Shown piece by piece: positions 1 through 8,131 of a DNA stretch of 64,000 bases (its first letter is position 1; every line of letters begins with the position of its first letter). This stretch comes from Rhodospirillaceae bacterium. Its GTDB lineage: Bacteria > Pseudomonadota > Alphaproteobacteria > Rhodospirillales > UBA2165. The position numbers and the translations under genes were made by a program. The stretch spans positions 1 through 64,000 of the forward strand of contig CANIGJ010000014.1 of assembly GCA_947467145.1 (NCBI GenBank). The letters run 5' to 3'. The notes beneath the pieces are model-generated. The model was not told where the DNA came from and did no database searches. It saw only the letters and a program-made list of their open reading frames with translations.

Positions 1-129
1 AAGGAAGGCAAGATCAACGAGTACCTAGACAAGTATGTCTACGGTCCGAAGGATCATTGGGAATATCTGGAGCTGGTCGGCGGCATGAAGCGCATGACCG
101 AGCTGCAGACCATGCTGTCAATCAACTAA
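1..129 (+). CDS. CoA-transferase subunit alpha, C-terminal end (partial)
   Basis: This is the last 42 codons of a gene that begins upstream of the window; frame 1 is open from base 1 and closes with TAA at 127-129. The residues (ending in a KRMTELQTML-type helix) fit the C-terminus of the alpha subunit of class I CoA-transferases of the glutaconate/IpdA kind, but so little is visible that the assignment rests mainly on the next gene, a beta subunit starting 15 bases downstream. Alpha and beta subunits of this family form one enzyme that moves CoA between acids, or in IpdAB acts as a hydrolase. Confidence 0.7.
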   Translation, partial: KEGKINEYLDKYVYGPKDHWEYLELVGGMKRMTELQTMLSIN

Positions 130-144
130 GGGAGCGCTCAGACA

Positions 145-990
145 ATGGCTGGTAAACAGGCTTATCCCGGAACCGACCGCTACTCGATGGCGGAGTTGAT
201 GACTGTGTGCATGGCGCGCGCGCTCTCCGGTGAAGAAGAAAAACGCGGCGGCGGCGGTGCGAACTCGGTCATTCCGCTGGCGGCGGGCCGTCTCGCCCAG
301 ATCACCACGGCGCCGAACTTGTGGCTGACCACGGGCGGTGCGGGTTCGATCAACGGTAAGTTCGACCGTCTGCCGATCGGCACGTGGGATCCGCGTTGCG
401 ACTCGGGCGCAGAATGCAAAAGCTACATGATGGACGTGGTCGATAATGCGATCAAAGGCCGCAAGCAGGGCCGTCGCATGAACTTTGCCTCGATCGCCGG
501 TCTGGGCGGCATGCAGATCGACAAGCACGGCAATTCGAACATGATCGGCATCGGCTCGCACCCGCATCTTAAGGTGCGCGGACCGGGTACGGTCGGCACG
601 ATCTGGCTCGGTTCGGGTCCGACGTCGAATTACACCGAACATCATTCCAAGCGCATCTTCGTCGACAAGGTCTTCTTCCGGTCGGGCGCCGGCTGGATGG
701 AAGGCGGTAACAGCCGTCACGAGACGTTGGACGGCCGCGACGGCCCCGGCTATTGCTGGTCGCCGATCTGCGTGTGCGACTACACCGAAGACACCAAGCA
801 TATGCGCCTCGTCTCGGTGCATCCTGGCTACACGGTGCAGGACGTCATCGACAACACCGGCTTCCAACTGGTGATCGAGGGCGACGTGCCGCAGACGACC
901 GAACCGACGGATTGGGAACTGCATGTTCTGCGGACCCGCGTCGATCGCGACGGCCGCCTCAAGAAGCGCCGCGTCACCGTCGGGGAATAA
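145..990 (+). CDS. CoA-transferase subunit beta (IpdB/glutaconate type)
   Basis: A 281-residue protein of the class I CoA-transferase beta family. An N-terminal segment around residues 10-60 (YSMAELMTVCMARAL, then a long ANSVIPLAAGRLAQ stretch) and the GSHPHLKVRGPGTVG region near residue 140 are typical. These subunits pair with alpha to transfer or hydrolyse CoA thioesters in the cytoplasm during catabolism of dicarboxylic or ring-derived acids. ATG at 145 follows a GGGAGCG-type site directly after the alpha gene, so the two are co-transcribed. An acyl-CoA ligase starts 45 bases further on. The substrate cannot be told from sequence; IpdB of steroid breakdown and glutaconate CoA-transferase B are the nearest described types. 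Confidence 0.85.
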   Translation: MAGKQAYPGTDRYSMAELMTVCMARALSGEEEKRGGGGANSVIPLAAGRLAQITTAPNLWLTTGGAGSINGKFDRLPIGTWDPRCDSGAECKSYMMDVVDNAIKGRKQGRRMNFASIAGLGGMQIDKHGNSNMIGIGSHPHLKVRGPGTVGTIWLGSGPTSNYTEHHSKRIFVDKVFFRSGAGWMEGGNSRHETLDGRDGPGYCWSPICVCDYTEDTKHMRLVSVHPGYTVQDVIDNTGFQLVIEGDVPQTTEPTDWELHVLRTRVDRDGRLKKRRVTVGE

Positions 991-1034
991 CAGGCTAACA
1001 GACCCGCCGCGCGGTCGGGGAAAAGGACAAGAAG

Positions 1035-2591
1035 ATGCTGGTTGGCGATAGTCTGGCTCAGAACGTCCGTCTCCAACCCGACCGCACGGCGCTGGTCTTC
1101 GGCGATCAGCGTTTCACTTGGCGCGAACTGAACGACGGCGCCAACCGCTTCGCCAACGCCATGCTAAAGCGTGGCGTGAAAGCGGGCGACCGGGTCGTCT
1201 ATCCGCTCGAGAACGGCGTCGAGTTCGTCCACATCTTTTTCGGCCTGTCCAAGATCGGCGCTATCGGCGCGCCGGTCATGCCCAATCAAGTGGGCAGCGA
1301 GATCGCCCACGTCATCGACGATCTGGAGGCGAAATACGTCATCGTCGGCCAGACGGCCAAACAGACCGTCAACGACATCGCGGGTGCGCGCAAAACCCTC
1401 GAAGGCGTCGTCGGCATCGGCGAGCATTCCTTCGGCCTCGACTATGCCAAGCTGACGCATGATGCCTCGACCGAAGAGCCGGACATCATGCGCGATCCGG
1501 ATGCTCACCTGACCATCAAATACACCAGCGGCACGACCGGCACGCCGAAAGGCTGCATCAAGACGCATCGCCAGATCCTGTCGTGCGGCATAATCAATCT
1601 GTTCCATACGCCGTTCATCGACGGTGACGCTGCCTGCATCGCCGGGCCGATGGCGGCGGGCGCCAACCTGTCGATGCTGTCGCTCTATGTGCTGGGCGGG
1701 GCGAAGATCGTCATGCTGCCGAAGTTCGACGCGACGCACCTGCTGGAAACGATCCAGGAGGAACGGCTGAGCATCGTGCATGCCAGCCAATCGACCTTCA
1801 CGCGCTTCACCGGTCATCCGGACCTCGGCAAATACGATCTCTCCAGCGTGCGCTATTATTCGGGTTCCTCGCCGGTCGGCGGCAACGATGTCGGCATGAG
1901 CAACCTGCGCGCCAACAAGACCTTCAAGGGCCAGTTCTTCTGCGCCTATGCCTCAAGCGAGGCGGGTGGGCGTATCACCTATCTGTTGCCCGACGATATC
2001 GATGCGGCCTATGCGCCCGGCGGGCGGCGCGAAATCGTGGAATCGGTCGGCCGCGCCGCGCGCCTGTGCCGGATCGAGGCGATGGACGACAACATGAAAC
2101 CGGTGCCGACGGGCGAGATCGGCCTGATGGCGGTCAAAGCGCCGCAGGTGTTCAGCGGTTATTGGCGCCGTCCTGAAGAAACCAAAGAAGTCTTCCGCGA
2201 CGGCTGGTTCATGACCGGCGACTTGCTGAAGAAAGACGCCGACGGTTTCATCTATCTGTCCGGCCGCTCGCGCGACGTGGTGCGTACTGGCGGCATGAAC
2301 GTCTATCCGGCCGAGATCGAGCCAGTGTTCCGCTCGCACCCCAAGGTGAAGGAAGTCGCCGTTGTCGGCGTGCCGCATCCGGACTGGGGCGAAATGGTCG
2401 TGGCCTGCGTCGTACCCGAGCCGGGCCAGACCGTGGGCGAGGCGGAACTGATCGATTATGCGCGCGAGCGTTTGGCGCCGTACAAGCGGCCTAAGCAGGT
2501 GAAACTATTGAACGCGCTGCCGGAAAATCAGATCGGCAAGGTTCTCAAAAAGGACCTGCGTGATATGCTGGTCGCGGAAAGCAAGAAGTAA
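1035..2591 (+). CDS. AMP-dependent acyl-CoA synthetase/ligase (first of three)
   Basis: A 518-residue ANL-superfamily adenylate-forming enzyme. It has the P-loop-like YTSGTTGTPKG at residues 163-173, a YASSEAGG A5 motif near residue 310, an MTGDLL A7 motif, a GRSRDVVRTGG hinge and a C-terminal GKVLKKDL segment with the catalytic lysine. It should activate a carboxylic acid to an acyl-AMP and then an acyl-CoA in the cytoplasm. It closely resembles the 517-residue ligase at 3299-4852 along its whole length, so the two look like paralogues separated by a flavin reductase gene. It sits in an operon with CoA-transferases, which suggests an acid catabolic pathway. The substrate is unknown. Confidence 0.9.
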   Translation: MLVGDSLAQNVRLQPDRTALVFGDQRFTWRELNDGANRFANAMLKRGVKAGDRVVYPLENGVEFVHIFFGLSKIGAIGAPVMPNQVGSEIAHVIDDLEAKYVIVGQTAKQTVNDIAGARKTLEGVVGIGEHSFGLDYAKLTHDASTEEPDIMRDPDAHLTIKYTSGTTGTPKGCIKTHRQILSCGIINLFHTPFIDGDAACIAGPMAAGANLSMLSLYVLGGAKIVMLPKFDATHLLETIQEERLSIVHASQSTFTRFTGHPDLGKYDLSSVRYYSGSSPVGGNDVGMSNLRANKTFKGQFFCAYASSEAGGRITYLLPDDIDAAYAPGGRREIVESVGRAARLCRIEAMDDNMKPVPTGEIGLMAVKAPQVFSGYWRRPEETKEVFRDGWFMTGDLLKKDADGFIYLSGRSRDVVRTGGMNVYPAEIEPVFRSHPKVKEVAVVGVPHPDWGEMVVACVVPEPGQTVGEAELIDYARERLAPYKRPKQVKLLNALPENQIGKVLKKDLRDMLVAESKK

Positions 2592-2622
2592 GGCCGTCCG
2601 CTGCGACGGCGGAAGGGAGCCA

Positions 2623-3297
2623 ATGTTCTACGAACCCGGGCGCACGCCCCATAATCTGCCCTACGATCCGTTCAAGTCGTGCGTCGTGCCGCGCCCGATC
2701 GGCTGGATTTCGACCCTGTCGGCCGACGGCGTGCCGAACCTCGCCCCCTTCAGCCAGTTCCAGATGCTGACGCCGCGCCCGCCCTTCGTGATGTTCGGCG
2801 CGAACCAGACCCATCATCCGCGCCGCAAGGATTCGGTGACCAACGCCGAGGCGACCGGCGAATTCGTCTGCAACATGGCGACCTACGATCTGCGTGAAGC
2901 GGTGAACCTGTCCTCCGCACGTTCCGAGCCCGATGTCGATGAGTTTGAGGCTGCCGGTCTGACCAAGGCACCATCGGAATTGGTGAAGCCGTGGCGCGTG
3001 GCGGAATCCAAGGTGCATATCGAATGCAAATATCACATGACCGTGCGGCTCCCGGGAACGCCTGCGTCGGAAGCCATGGATATCGTGTTCGGCCAAGTTG
3101 TCGGCGTGCATATCGACGATAGCGTGCTGACCGAAAACGGCCGCCTCGACGTGCTTAAGCTGCGTCCGTTGTCGCGCATCGGCTACATGGACTATACGAC
3201 GATCGAAAGCATCTTCGAGCTGCTGCCGCCCGGTAATTCCGATGAAGTCGCCAAGCGTCTCGCCGGCAGTCATATAAAGACCAAAGCGGCCGAATAA
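2623..3297 (+). CDS. flavin reductase family protein (FMN-binding split barrel)
   Basis: A 224-residue protein with the flavin-reductase-like FMN-binding split-barrel signature. The early PRPIGWISTLSADGVPNLAPFS stretch (about residues 25-45) binds FMN, and an FVCNMATYDLREAVNLSS segment follows. ATG at 2623 is preferred over an upstream in-frame start because GGAAGGGAG lies just before it. Family members reduce free flavin for a partner monooxygenase or act as flavin-dependent oxidoreductases. No monooxygenase gene is visible here, so a partner may lie upstream of the window or elsewhere. The next ligase begins two bases after its stop, which implies tight co-expression. Confidence 0.85.
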   Translation: MFYEPGRTPHNLPYDPFKSCVVPRPIGWISTLSADGVPNLAPFSQFQMLTPRPPFVMFGANQTHHPRRKDSVTNAEATGEFVCNMATYDLREAVNLSSARSEPDVDEFEAAGLTKAPSELVKPWRVAESKVHIECKYHMTVRLPGTPASEAMDIVFGQVVGVHIDDSVLTENGRLDVLKLRPLSRIGYMDYTTIESIFELLPPGNSDEVAKRLAGSHIKTKAAE

Positions 3298-3298
3298 G

Positions 3299-4852
3299 AT
3301 GTTGATCGGCGACGCGCTCGCCTTCAATGCCCGCAACGCACCGGCCGCACCCGCGCTGGTGTTCGAGGATCGCCGCCTCGATTGGCGCGGCCTCAATGTC
3401 GGGGCCAATCGTCTCGCCAATGCACTGACCAAGCTTGGCCTCAGGACCGGCGATCGCGTCGTCTATATCATGGACAACAGCGTTGAGTTCCTTGAGGTGT
3501 TCTACGGCCTCGCCAAGCTCGGCATTGTCGGGGCACCGGTGATGACCAGTTCGGTGGCGCGTGAGATCGCCTATGTCGCGCGCGATCTGGATGCGCGCGT
3601 GATCATCTGCCAGGCGTCCGCGGCGGCGGCCGTGGTCGAGGCCGCACCCGACATGCCGGGCGTGGCCGAGGTGATCGGCTTCGGCGCCGGCCATCCGTTC
3701 GGATTGGATTACGAAACGTTGACGCGTGCGGCATCGGACGCCGAGCCCGATGCGGAGCAGACGCCCGATCACGACCTGACGGTGAAATACACGAGCGGCA
3801 CGACGGGCGAACCCAAGGGATGCCTACGCACCCATCGCCAGCTGCTGGCGGCGAATGTCGGCAATCTGTTCGAGGTGCCGCATTTCGCGACCGACAAGTT
3901 CGCAATCGCCTCGCCCCTGGCGGCCGGGATCGGATTGTCCCTGGTGTCGATGCATATCCTGGCCGGCCATCCCATCGTGATGCTGCGCAAGTTCGATGCG
4001 ACCGAGGTGCTCGAAACCTATATGCGGGAGAAGATCACGATCGGGCATTCGAGCTTTACCATCTTCAAGCGCGTCACCTCGCATCCCGATCTGAATTCGT
4101 ATGACCTCAGCGCGCTGCGGCTGTTCAGCGGCACGGGCTCGACCGGCGGCGAAACGCGCGATGGGCTGTTGCGCTTGCGCCAGAATAAAACCTTCAAGGG
4201 ACGTTTCTATACCGGCTTCGGCGCGACCGAAGCGGGCGGGCGCGTCACCTACCTGCTACCCGACGATTGCGACATGGCGCTCGCCGATCCCGCCAAGATG
4301 CATCTGCTGGAATCGCTGGGGCGCGAGGCGCGCATGTGTCAGGTCGCGGCGCTGGATGAAAACATGAAGCGCGTGCCCGACGGCGAGATCGGCATGATGG
4401 CGGTCAAAGCGCCGTGTGTGTTCAAGGGTTATTGGAACCGCCCGGAGGAAAGCCAAAAGGCGTTCCGCGACGGCTGGCTGATGACCGGCGATCTGTTGAA
4501 ACGCGACGCGGACGGCTTCATGACCCTCGCCGGGCGCATGGCCGATATGATCAAGACCGGCGGCGTGAACGTCTATCCGGCCGAGATCGAACCGGTGCTG
4601 ATGGCGAGCGAGCATGTGGCCCATGCGGCTGTCGTCGGCATTCCCGATGCGGATTGGGGCGAAAAGGTTGTGGCTTGTGTGGTGCGCCAGCGTGATTGCA
4701 CCGAGGCCGATATTCTCGAATACTGCCGTAGCCGCCTCGCACCCTATAAACGGCCGAAGGCGGTAGCGTTCTTCGATGCCTTGCCCGAAACCGCGACCGG
4801 CAAGGTGCAGAAAAGCGAACTCAAGAAAGCCCTCATGGGCCAAAAGATATAA
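3299..4852 (+). CDS. AMP-dependent acyl-CoA synthetase/ligase (second of three)
   Basis: A 517-residue ANL ligase, paralogous to the one at 1035-2591. It has YTSGTTGEPKG near residue 164, a GFGATEAGG A5 motif, MTGDLLKRDADG, and GGVNVYPAEIEP near the hinge. A C-terminal TGKVQKSEL segment carries the expected lysine. It should form acyl-CoA from a free acid with ATP. Start at 3299 follows the flavin reductase stop almost directly, a mark of translational coupling. Two such similar ligases in one operon may handle successive or alternative acids in the same route, which is an inference. Confidence 0.9.
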   Translation: MLIGDALAFNARNAPAAPALVFEDRRLDWRGLNVGANRLANALTKLGLRTGDRVVYIMDNSVEFLEVFYGLAKLGIVGAPVMTSSVAREIAYVARDLDARVIICQASAAAAVVEAAPDMPGVAEVIGFGAGHPFGLDYETLTRAASDAEPDAEQTPDHDLTVKYTSGTTGEPKGCLRTHRQLLAANVGNLFEVPHFATDKFAIASPLAAGIGLSLVSMHILAGHPIVMLRKFDATEVLETYMREKITIGHSSFTIFKRVTSHPDLNSYDLSALRLFSGTGSTGGETRDGLLRLRQNKTFKGRFYTGFGATEAGGRVTYLLPDDCDMALADPAKMHLLESLGREARMCQVAALDENMKRVPDGEIGMMAVKAPCVFKGYWNRPEESQKAFRDGWLMTGDLLKRDADGFMTLAGRMADMIKTGGVNVYPAEIEPVLMASEHVAHAAVVGIPDADWGEKVVACVVRQRDCTEADILEYCRSRLAPYKRPKAVAFFDALPETATGKVQKSELKKALMGQKI

Positions 4853-4892
4853 GTCCGGGCACGTAACGCCCCGAACAGGAAAGGCGTTCCGC

Positions 4893-5822
4893 GTGAACAC
4901 ACCCGAACAGGAGTTCGCCCAAAAGGTCCGGGGAATCCTGTTCATGCTGGCCTCGACGGTGACGTTCGCGGTCATGTCGGGCATCGTGCGCAAGCTCGCC
5001 GGTTACGGCGACGTCCACGCCTTCGAGATCGCGTTCTTTCGCAATTTTTTCGGCTTCTTGATGTTCGTGCCCGTGCTGATGCGCGTCGGCGTTGGGCCGT
5101 TGAAGACCCGGAAGCTCGGCCTGCTTGGCGTGCGCAGCATCTGCAACGGCGTGTCGATGAGCCTGTTCTTCTTAGGGCTCGCCTATATGCCGCTGGTCGA
5201 GGTGACCGCGCTTAATTTCACTATTCCGCTGTTCGTGACCGTCGGCGCGGTCGTGTTTCTGCGCGAGAAATTGGGGATCGCCCGTACGCTCGGTCTGGCG
5301 GTCGGTTTCGCCGGTGCGCTGATCATTGTGCAGCCCGGTGCGGCCGTCATCAGCTTCGGCGCGATCCTGGTTCTGCTGTCGGCGGCGATCTGGGCCGTGG
5401 CGGTCATCGATATCAAGGTGCTGTCGCGCACCGAATCGAGCCTGACCATCACGATTTACGGCGTGCTGTTCAACGCCGTGATCACGCTCGCGCTGGCGGT
5501 GTTTGTGTGGACCTGGCCGACTTGGGAACAATTGGGCTGGCTCGTCGGGGTCGGCATTTTCGGCACCATCGGCCATCTGCTGTTCGCGCAGGCTTTGAAA
5601 TTGACCGATGCCAGCCTCGTGTCCGCGTTCGATTTCACCAAGATCCTGTGGGCGTCGTTGATCGGTTACGTCTTTTTTGCTGAAGTTCCCCAGGTCACCA
5701 CCTGGATCGGCGCCATCGTGATTTTCGCGGCGGCGACCTATATCACCTGGCGTGAACGCGCCGCCGAACAGGCGCGCAAGAGTGCCGCGGCGCTCGCACC
5801 GGCGACGCGGCCTGCTGAATAA
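4893..5822 (+). CDS. DMT-superfamily permease (two EamA domains)
   Basis: A 309-residue inner-membrane protein with about ten hydrophobic helices arranged as two EamA repeats, for example GILFMLASTVTFAVMSG near the N-terminus and FAQALKLTDASLVSAFDFTK in the second repeat. DMT/EamA proteins export or import small metabolites. The GTG at 4893 is chosen because AGGAAAGG lies about 10 bases upstream and the protein then starts just before the first helix; an earlier in-frame ATG would overlap the previous ligase by 77 bases. Inside this ligase operon it may move the acid or a pathway intermediate, but nothing in the sequence names the cargo. Confidence 0.85.
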   Translation: MNTPEQEFAQKVRGILFMLASTVTFAVMSGIVRKLAGYGDVHAFEIAFFRNFFGFLMFVPVLMRVGVGPLKTRKLGLLGVRSICNGVSMSLFFLGLAYMPLVEVTALNFTIPLFVTVGAVVFLREKLGIARTLGLAVGFAGALIIVQPGAAVISFGAILVLLSAAIWAVAVIDIKVLSRTESSLTITIYGVLFNAVITLALAVFVWTWPTWEQLGWLVGVGIFGTIGHLLFAQALKLTDASLVSAFDFTKILWASLIGYVFFAEVPQVTTWIGAIVIFAAATYITWRERAAEQARKSAAALAPATRPAE

Positions 5823-5828
5823 GTCTCG

Positions 5829-7640
5829 ATGCGTTTCGACTCCCACCCGCCGATCCGCTCGATAGCCGATATCGAAGCGATCGAACGCGCGCCGTTGGGT
5901 CAGGCGATCGATGTGTGGACGACGCGCGATCTGATCGCCAAGAGTGCGGTCGATTTTGCCGATAAGCCGGCCTTTCATTTCCTGACCGAAGGCAACGCCG
6001 ACGAGACGCCGCTGACGGTGAGTTATGGCGAGCTTGGGCAGCGTATGATCCAGGCGGCCAATATGTTCCATGCGATGGGCGTGGGCCCCAACGATACCGT
6101 CGCTTATCTGCTGCCGAACCTGCCCGAAACGATCTACACGATCCTGGGCGGCACGGCGGTGGCGCGGGTGGCGCCGGTCAATTGGATGCTCGAGCCCGAT
6201 CACATCATCCACATCCTGGATTCCATCGGCGCCAAGGTTCTGGTCACCATCGGGCCGACGCCGGGGTTCGAGATTTGGGACAAGGTGCAGGCGGTGCTGC
6301 CGCGTTTGGCGAAAAAGCCGAAGGTGCTGCGGCTCCGCTGCTTCAACAAACTCATAAACCGCCAACGCAGCGACGCGTTCGACTTCGATCGCACGATCGA
6401 TCCCAACGAGCCCGCGCTGTTCCTGCATACGGGTGGCACGACCGGCAAGCCCAAGCTTGCACGGCTGACCCATCGCGGCATCGCCTATCATTGCTGGGCC
6501 AATGCCATCGCCAAGGGGCTATCGCATACCGATACGGTCTTCGCGGGCGGACCGCTCTATCACACGGGCGGCGTGATCCTCGATGTCTTTTCGACCTACG
6601 GCATCGGCACCACGAGCGTGATGCTGACGCCCATGGGCTTTCGCAACCGCGCCGTCATCGCCAATTACTGGACCATCGCGGCGCGTTATGGCCTGACGGT
6701 GCTCAACGCCGTGCCGACGGTGCTGGCGACCTTGGTTAACAATGCGGGGGACGGTGTGCGGCACAATCTGCGTCCATACATGGGCACCGGTTCCGCGCCG
6801 CTACCGGTCGAGGTCGCCAAGCGTGCCGAGGCGGTCCTTGGTATCCGTCCGCTGTCGACTTATGGCGCAACCGAGTTCACCTGCCTGATCACCTGTCCGC
6901 CGCGCGACGGCGATCCGAAATACGGCTCCTGCGGGCTGCCCTATGCACATTCACGCTTTCGCACCGTCATTCTGGATGGCGACGGCAGATATCTGCGCGA
7001 TAGCGCGACGGACGAGATCGGCGTCATCGTGCTGAAAGGGCCGGGCGTCATTCCGGGTTATGTCGATGACGCGGACAATGCCAAGCTGTTCGTCGATACG
7101 GACTGGCTGGTCAGCGGCGATCTCGGCCGCATCGATGCCGACGGTTATCTGTGGATCACCGGGCGACTGAAGGATGTCATCATTCGCGGCGGCCACAATA
7201 TCGATTCCCGCGTGATCGAGGAAACGCTCGCCGCGCATCCGGCTGTGGCGCTCGCCGCCGCCGTCGGCAAGCCCGATGCCTATGCCGGTGAACTGCCGGT
7301 CGCCTATGTGCAGTTAAAGCCGGGCGTGACCGCGGACGCGGACGAGATCAAAGAGTTTGCTAAGGCGCATATCCCGGAACGGGCGGCGGCGCCGGTGGCA
7401 GTGACGATCCTGGCGGCACTTCCGCTCACCAGCATCGGCAAAATCTATAAGCCGCCGCTGCGTCACGACGCGGCACAGCTGGCGTTCGAAATGGCGCTCG
7501 GTGATCTGGTAACGGCAATTGTCATCACGGATGATGATAAGACTGGCACGCGCGCGGTGGTCACGTTGCGCGATCCGAAGAATAGGGAACAGGTGCGTGA
7601 CTTGATGGGCCGCTATACCATGGCCTTTGAAATAATATAG
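5829..7640 (+). CDS. AMP-dependent acyl-CoA synthetase/ligase (third of three, distinct subtype)
   Basis: A 603-residue ANL ligase from a different branch from the two upstream. The P-loop reads LHTGGTTGKPKLARLTH, followed by GGPLYHTGG, STYGATEFTC (A5), LVSGDLGRIDADGYLWITGRLKD (A7/A8) and a C-terminal TSIGKIYKP with the catalytic lysine. The longer N-terminus (about 60 extra residues) is usual for this subtype, annotated in Rhizobiales and Rhodospirillales simply as acyl-CoA synthetase. It starts 6 bases after the permease gene and ends 11 bases before the cupin gene, so it belongs to the same operon. Confidence 0.88.
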   Translation: MRFDSHPPIRSIADIEAIERAPLGQAIDVWTTRDLIAKSAVDFADKPAFHFLTEGNADETPLTVSYGELGQRMIQAANMFHAMGVGPNDTVAYLLPNLPETIYTILGGTAVARVAPVNWMLEPDHIIHILDSIGAKVLVTIGPTPGFEIWDKVQAVLPRLAKKPKVLRLRCFNKLINRQRSDAFDFDRTIDPNEPALFLHTGGTTGKPKLARLTHRGIAYHCWANAIAKGLSHTDTVFAGGPLYHTGGVILDVFSTYGIGTTSVMLTPMGFRNRAVIANYWTIAARYGLTVLNAVPTVLATLVNNAGDGVRHNLRPYMGTGSAPLPVEVAKRAEAVLGIRPLSTYGATEFTCLITCPPRDGDPKYGSCGLPYAHSRFRTVILDGDGRYLRDSATDEIGVIVLKGPGVIPGYVDDADNAKLFVDTDWLVSGDLGRIDADGYLWITGRLKDVIIRGGHNIDSRVIEETLAAHPAVALAAAVGKPDAYAGELPVAYVQLKPGVTADADEIKEFAKAHIPERAAAPVAVTILAALPLTSIGKIYKPPLRHDAAQLAFEMALGDLVTAIVITDDDKTGTRAVVTLRDPKNREQVRDLMGRYTMAFEII

Positions 7641-7651
7641 GGAGGGTAAGA

Positions 7652-8131
7652 ATGGATTTTCCGATCCGCCGCGTGGTCACGGGGCACGACAAGGAGGGTA
7701 AGGCCATCGTCCTGTTCGACGAGATATCGAAGACGGCGATCTCGCGCCGCCCCGGCCAGACCGGCTGCGTCGTCTGGACGACCGAAGGATTTCCGGTGAA
7801 CAACGACGGCAGCGCCGACGACGGCGCCCGCGAAGTGCAGACGGGCCTGCCCAACGGCACAATCCTGCGCGTCAATAAATTCGATCCGGGCGTCACGCCC
7901 CGCATGCATCGCACCGATACGATCGACTACGCCATCGTGATGTCGGGCGCTATCGACATGACCTTGGATGACGGCTTGGTGGTCCCGCTGAAGGCGGGCG
8001 ACGTGCTGGTGCAGCGCGGCACCATCCACAATTGGATCAATAATCATGCGGAGCCTTGCATGATCGCCTTCATCCTGATCGATGCGAAGCCGGTCGAGAT
8101 CGACGGCAAGCGTTTGGACAAGACTGGCTGA
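7652..8131 (+). CDS. cupin domain protein
   Basis: A 159-residue protein with a single cupin barrel. The first cupin motif is seen at TPRMHRTDTIDYAIVMSG and the second at LKAGDVLVQRGTIHNWIN, so candidate metal ligands include the histidines of these motifs and an aspartate in place of the more usual glutamate. Good GGAGGGTAAGA spacing supports ATG at 7652. Its stop overlaps the CoA-transferase start (TGATG), so the two are translationally coupled. Cupins of this size may be dioxygenases, isomerases or sensors; the operon suggests action on a pathway intermediate, but the reaction is not known. Confidence 0.85.
   Translation: MDFPIRRVVTGHDKEGKAIVLFDEISKTAISRRPGQTGCVVWTTEGFPVNNDGSADDGAREVQTGLPNGTILRVNKFDPGVTPRMHRTDTIDYAIVMSGAIDMTLDDGLVVPLKAGDVLVQRGTIHNWINNHAEPCMIAFILIDAKPVEIDGKRLDKTG

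Noticed and set aside
5172-6491. 439-codon open frame antisense to the permease and third ligase
   Set aside because: It spans two real genes; composition is that of a shadow frame.
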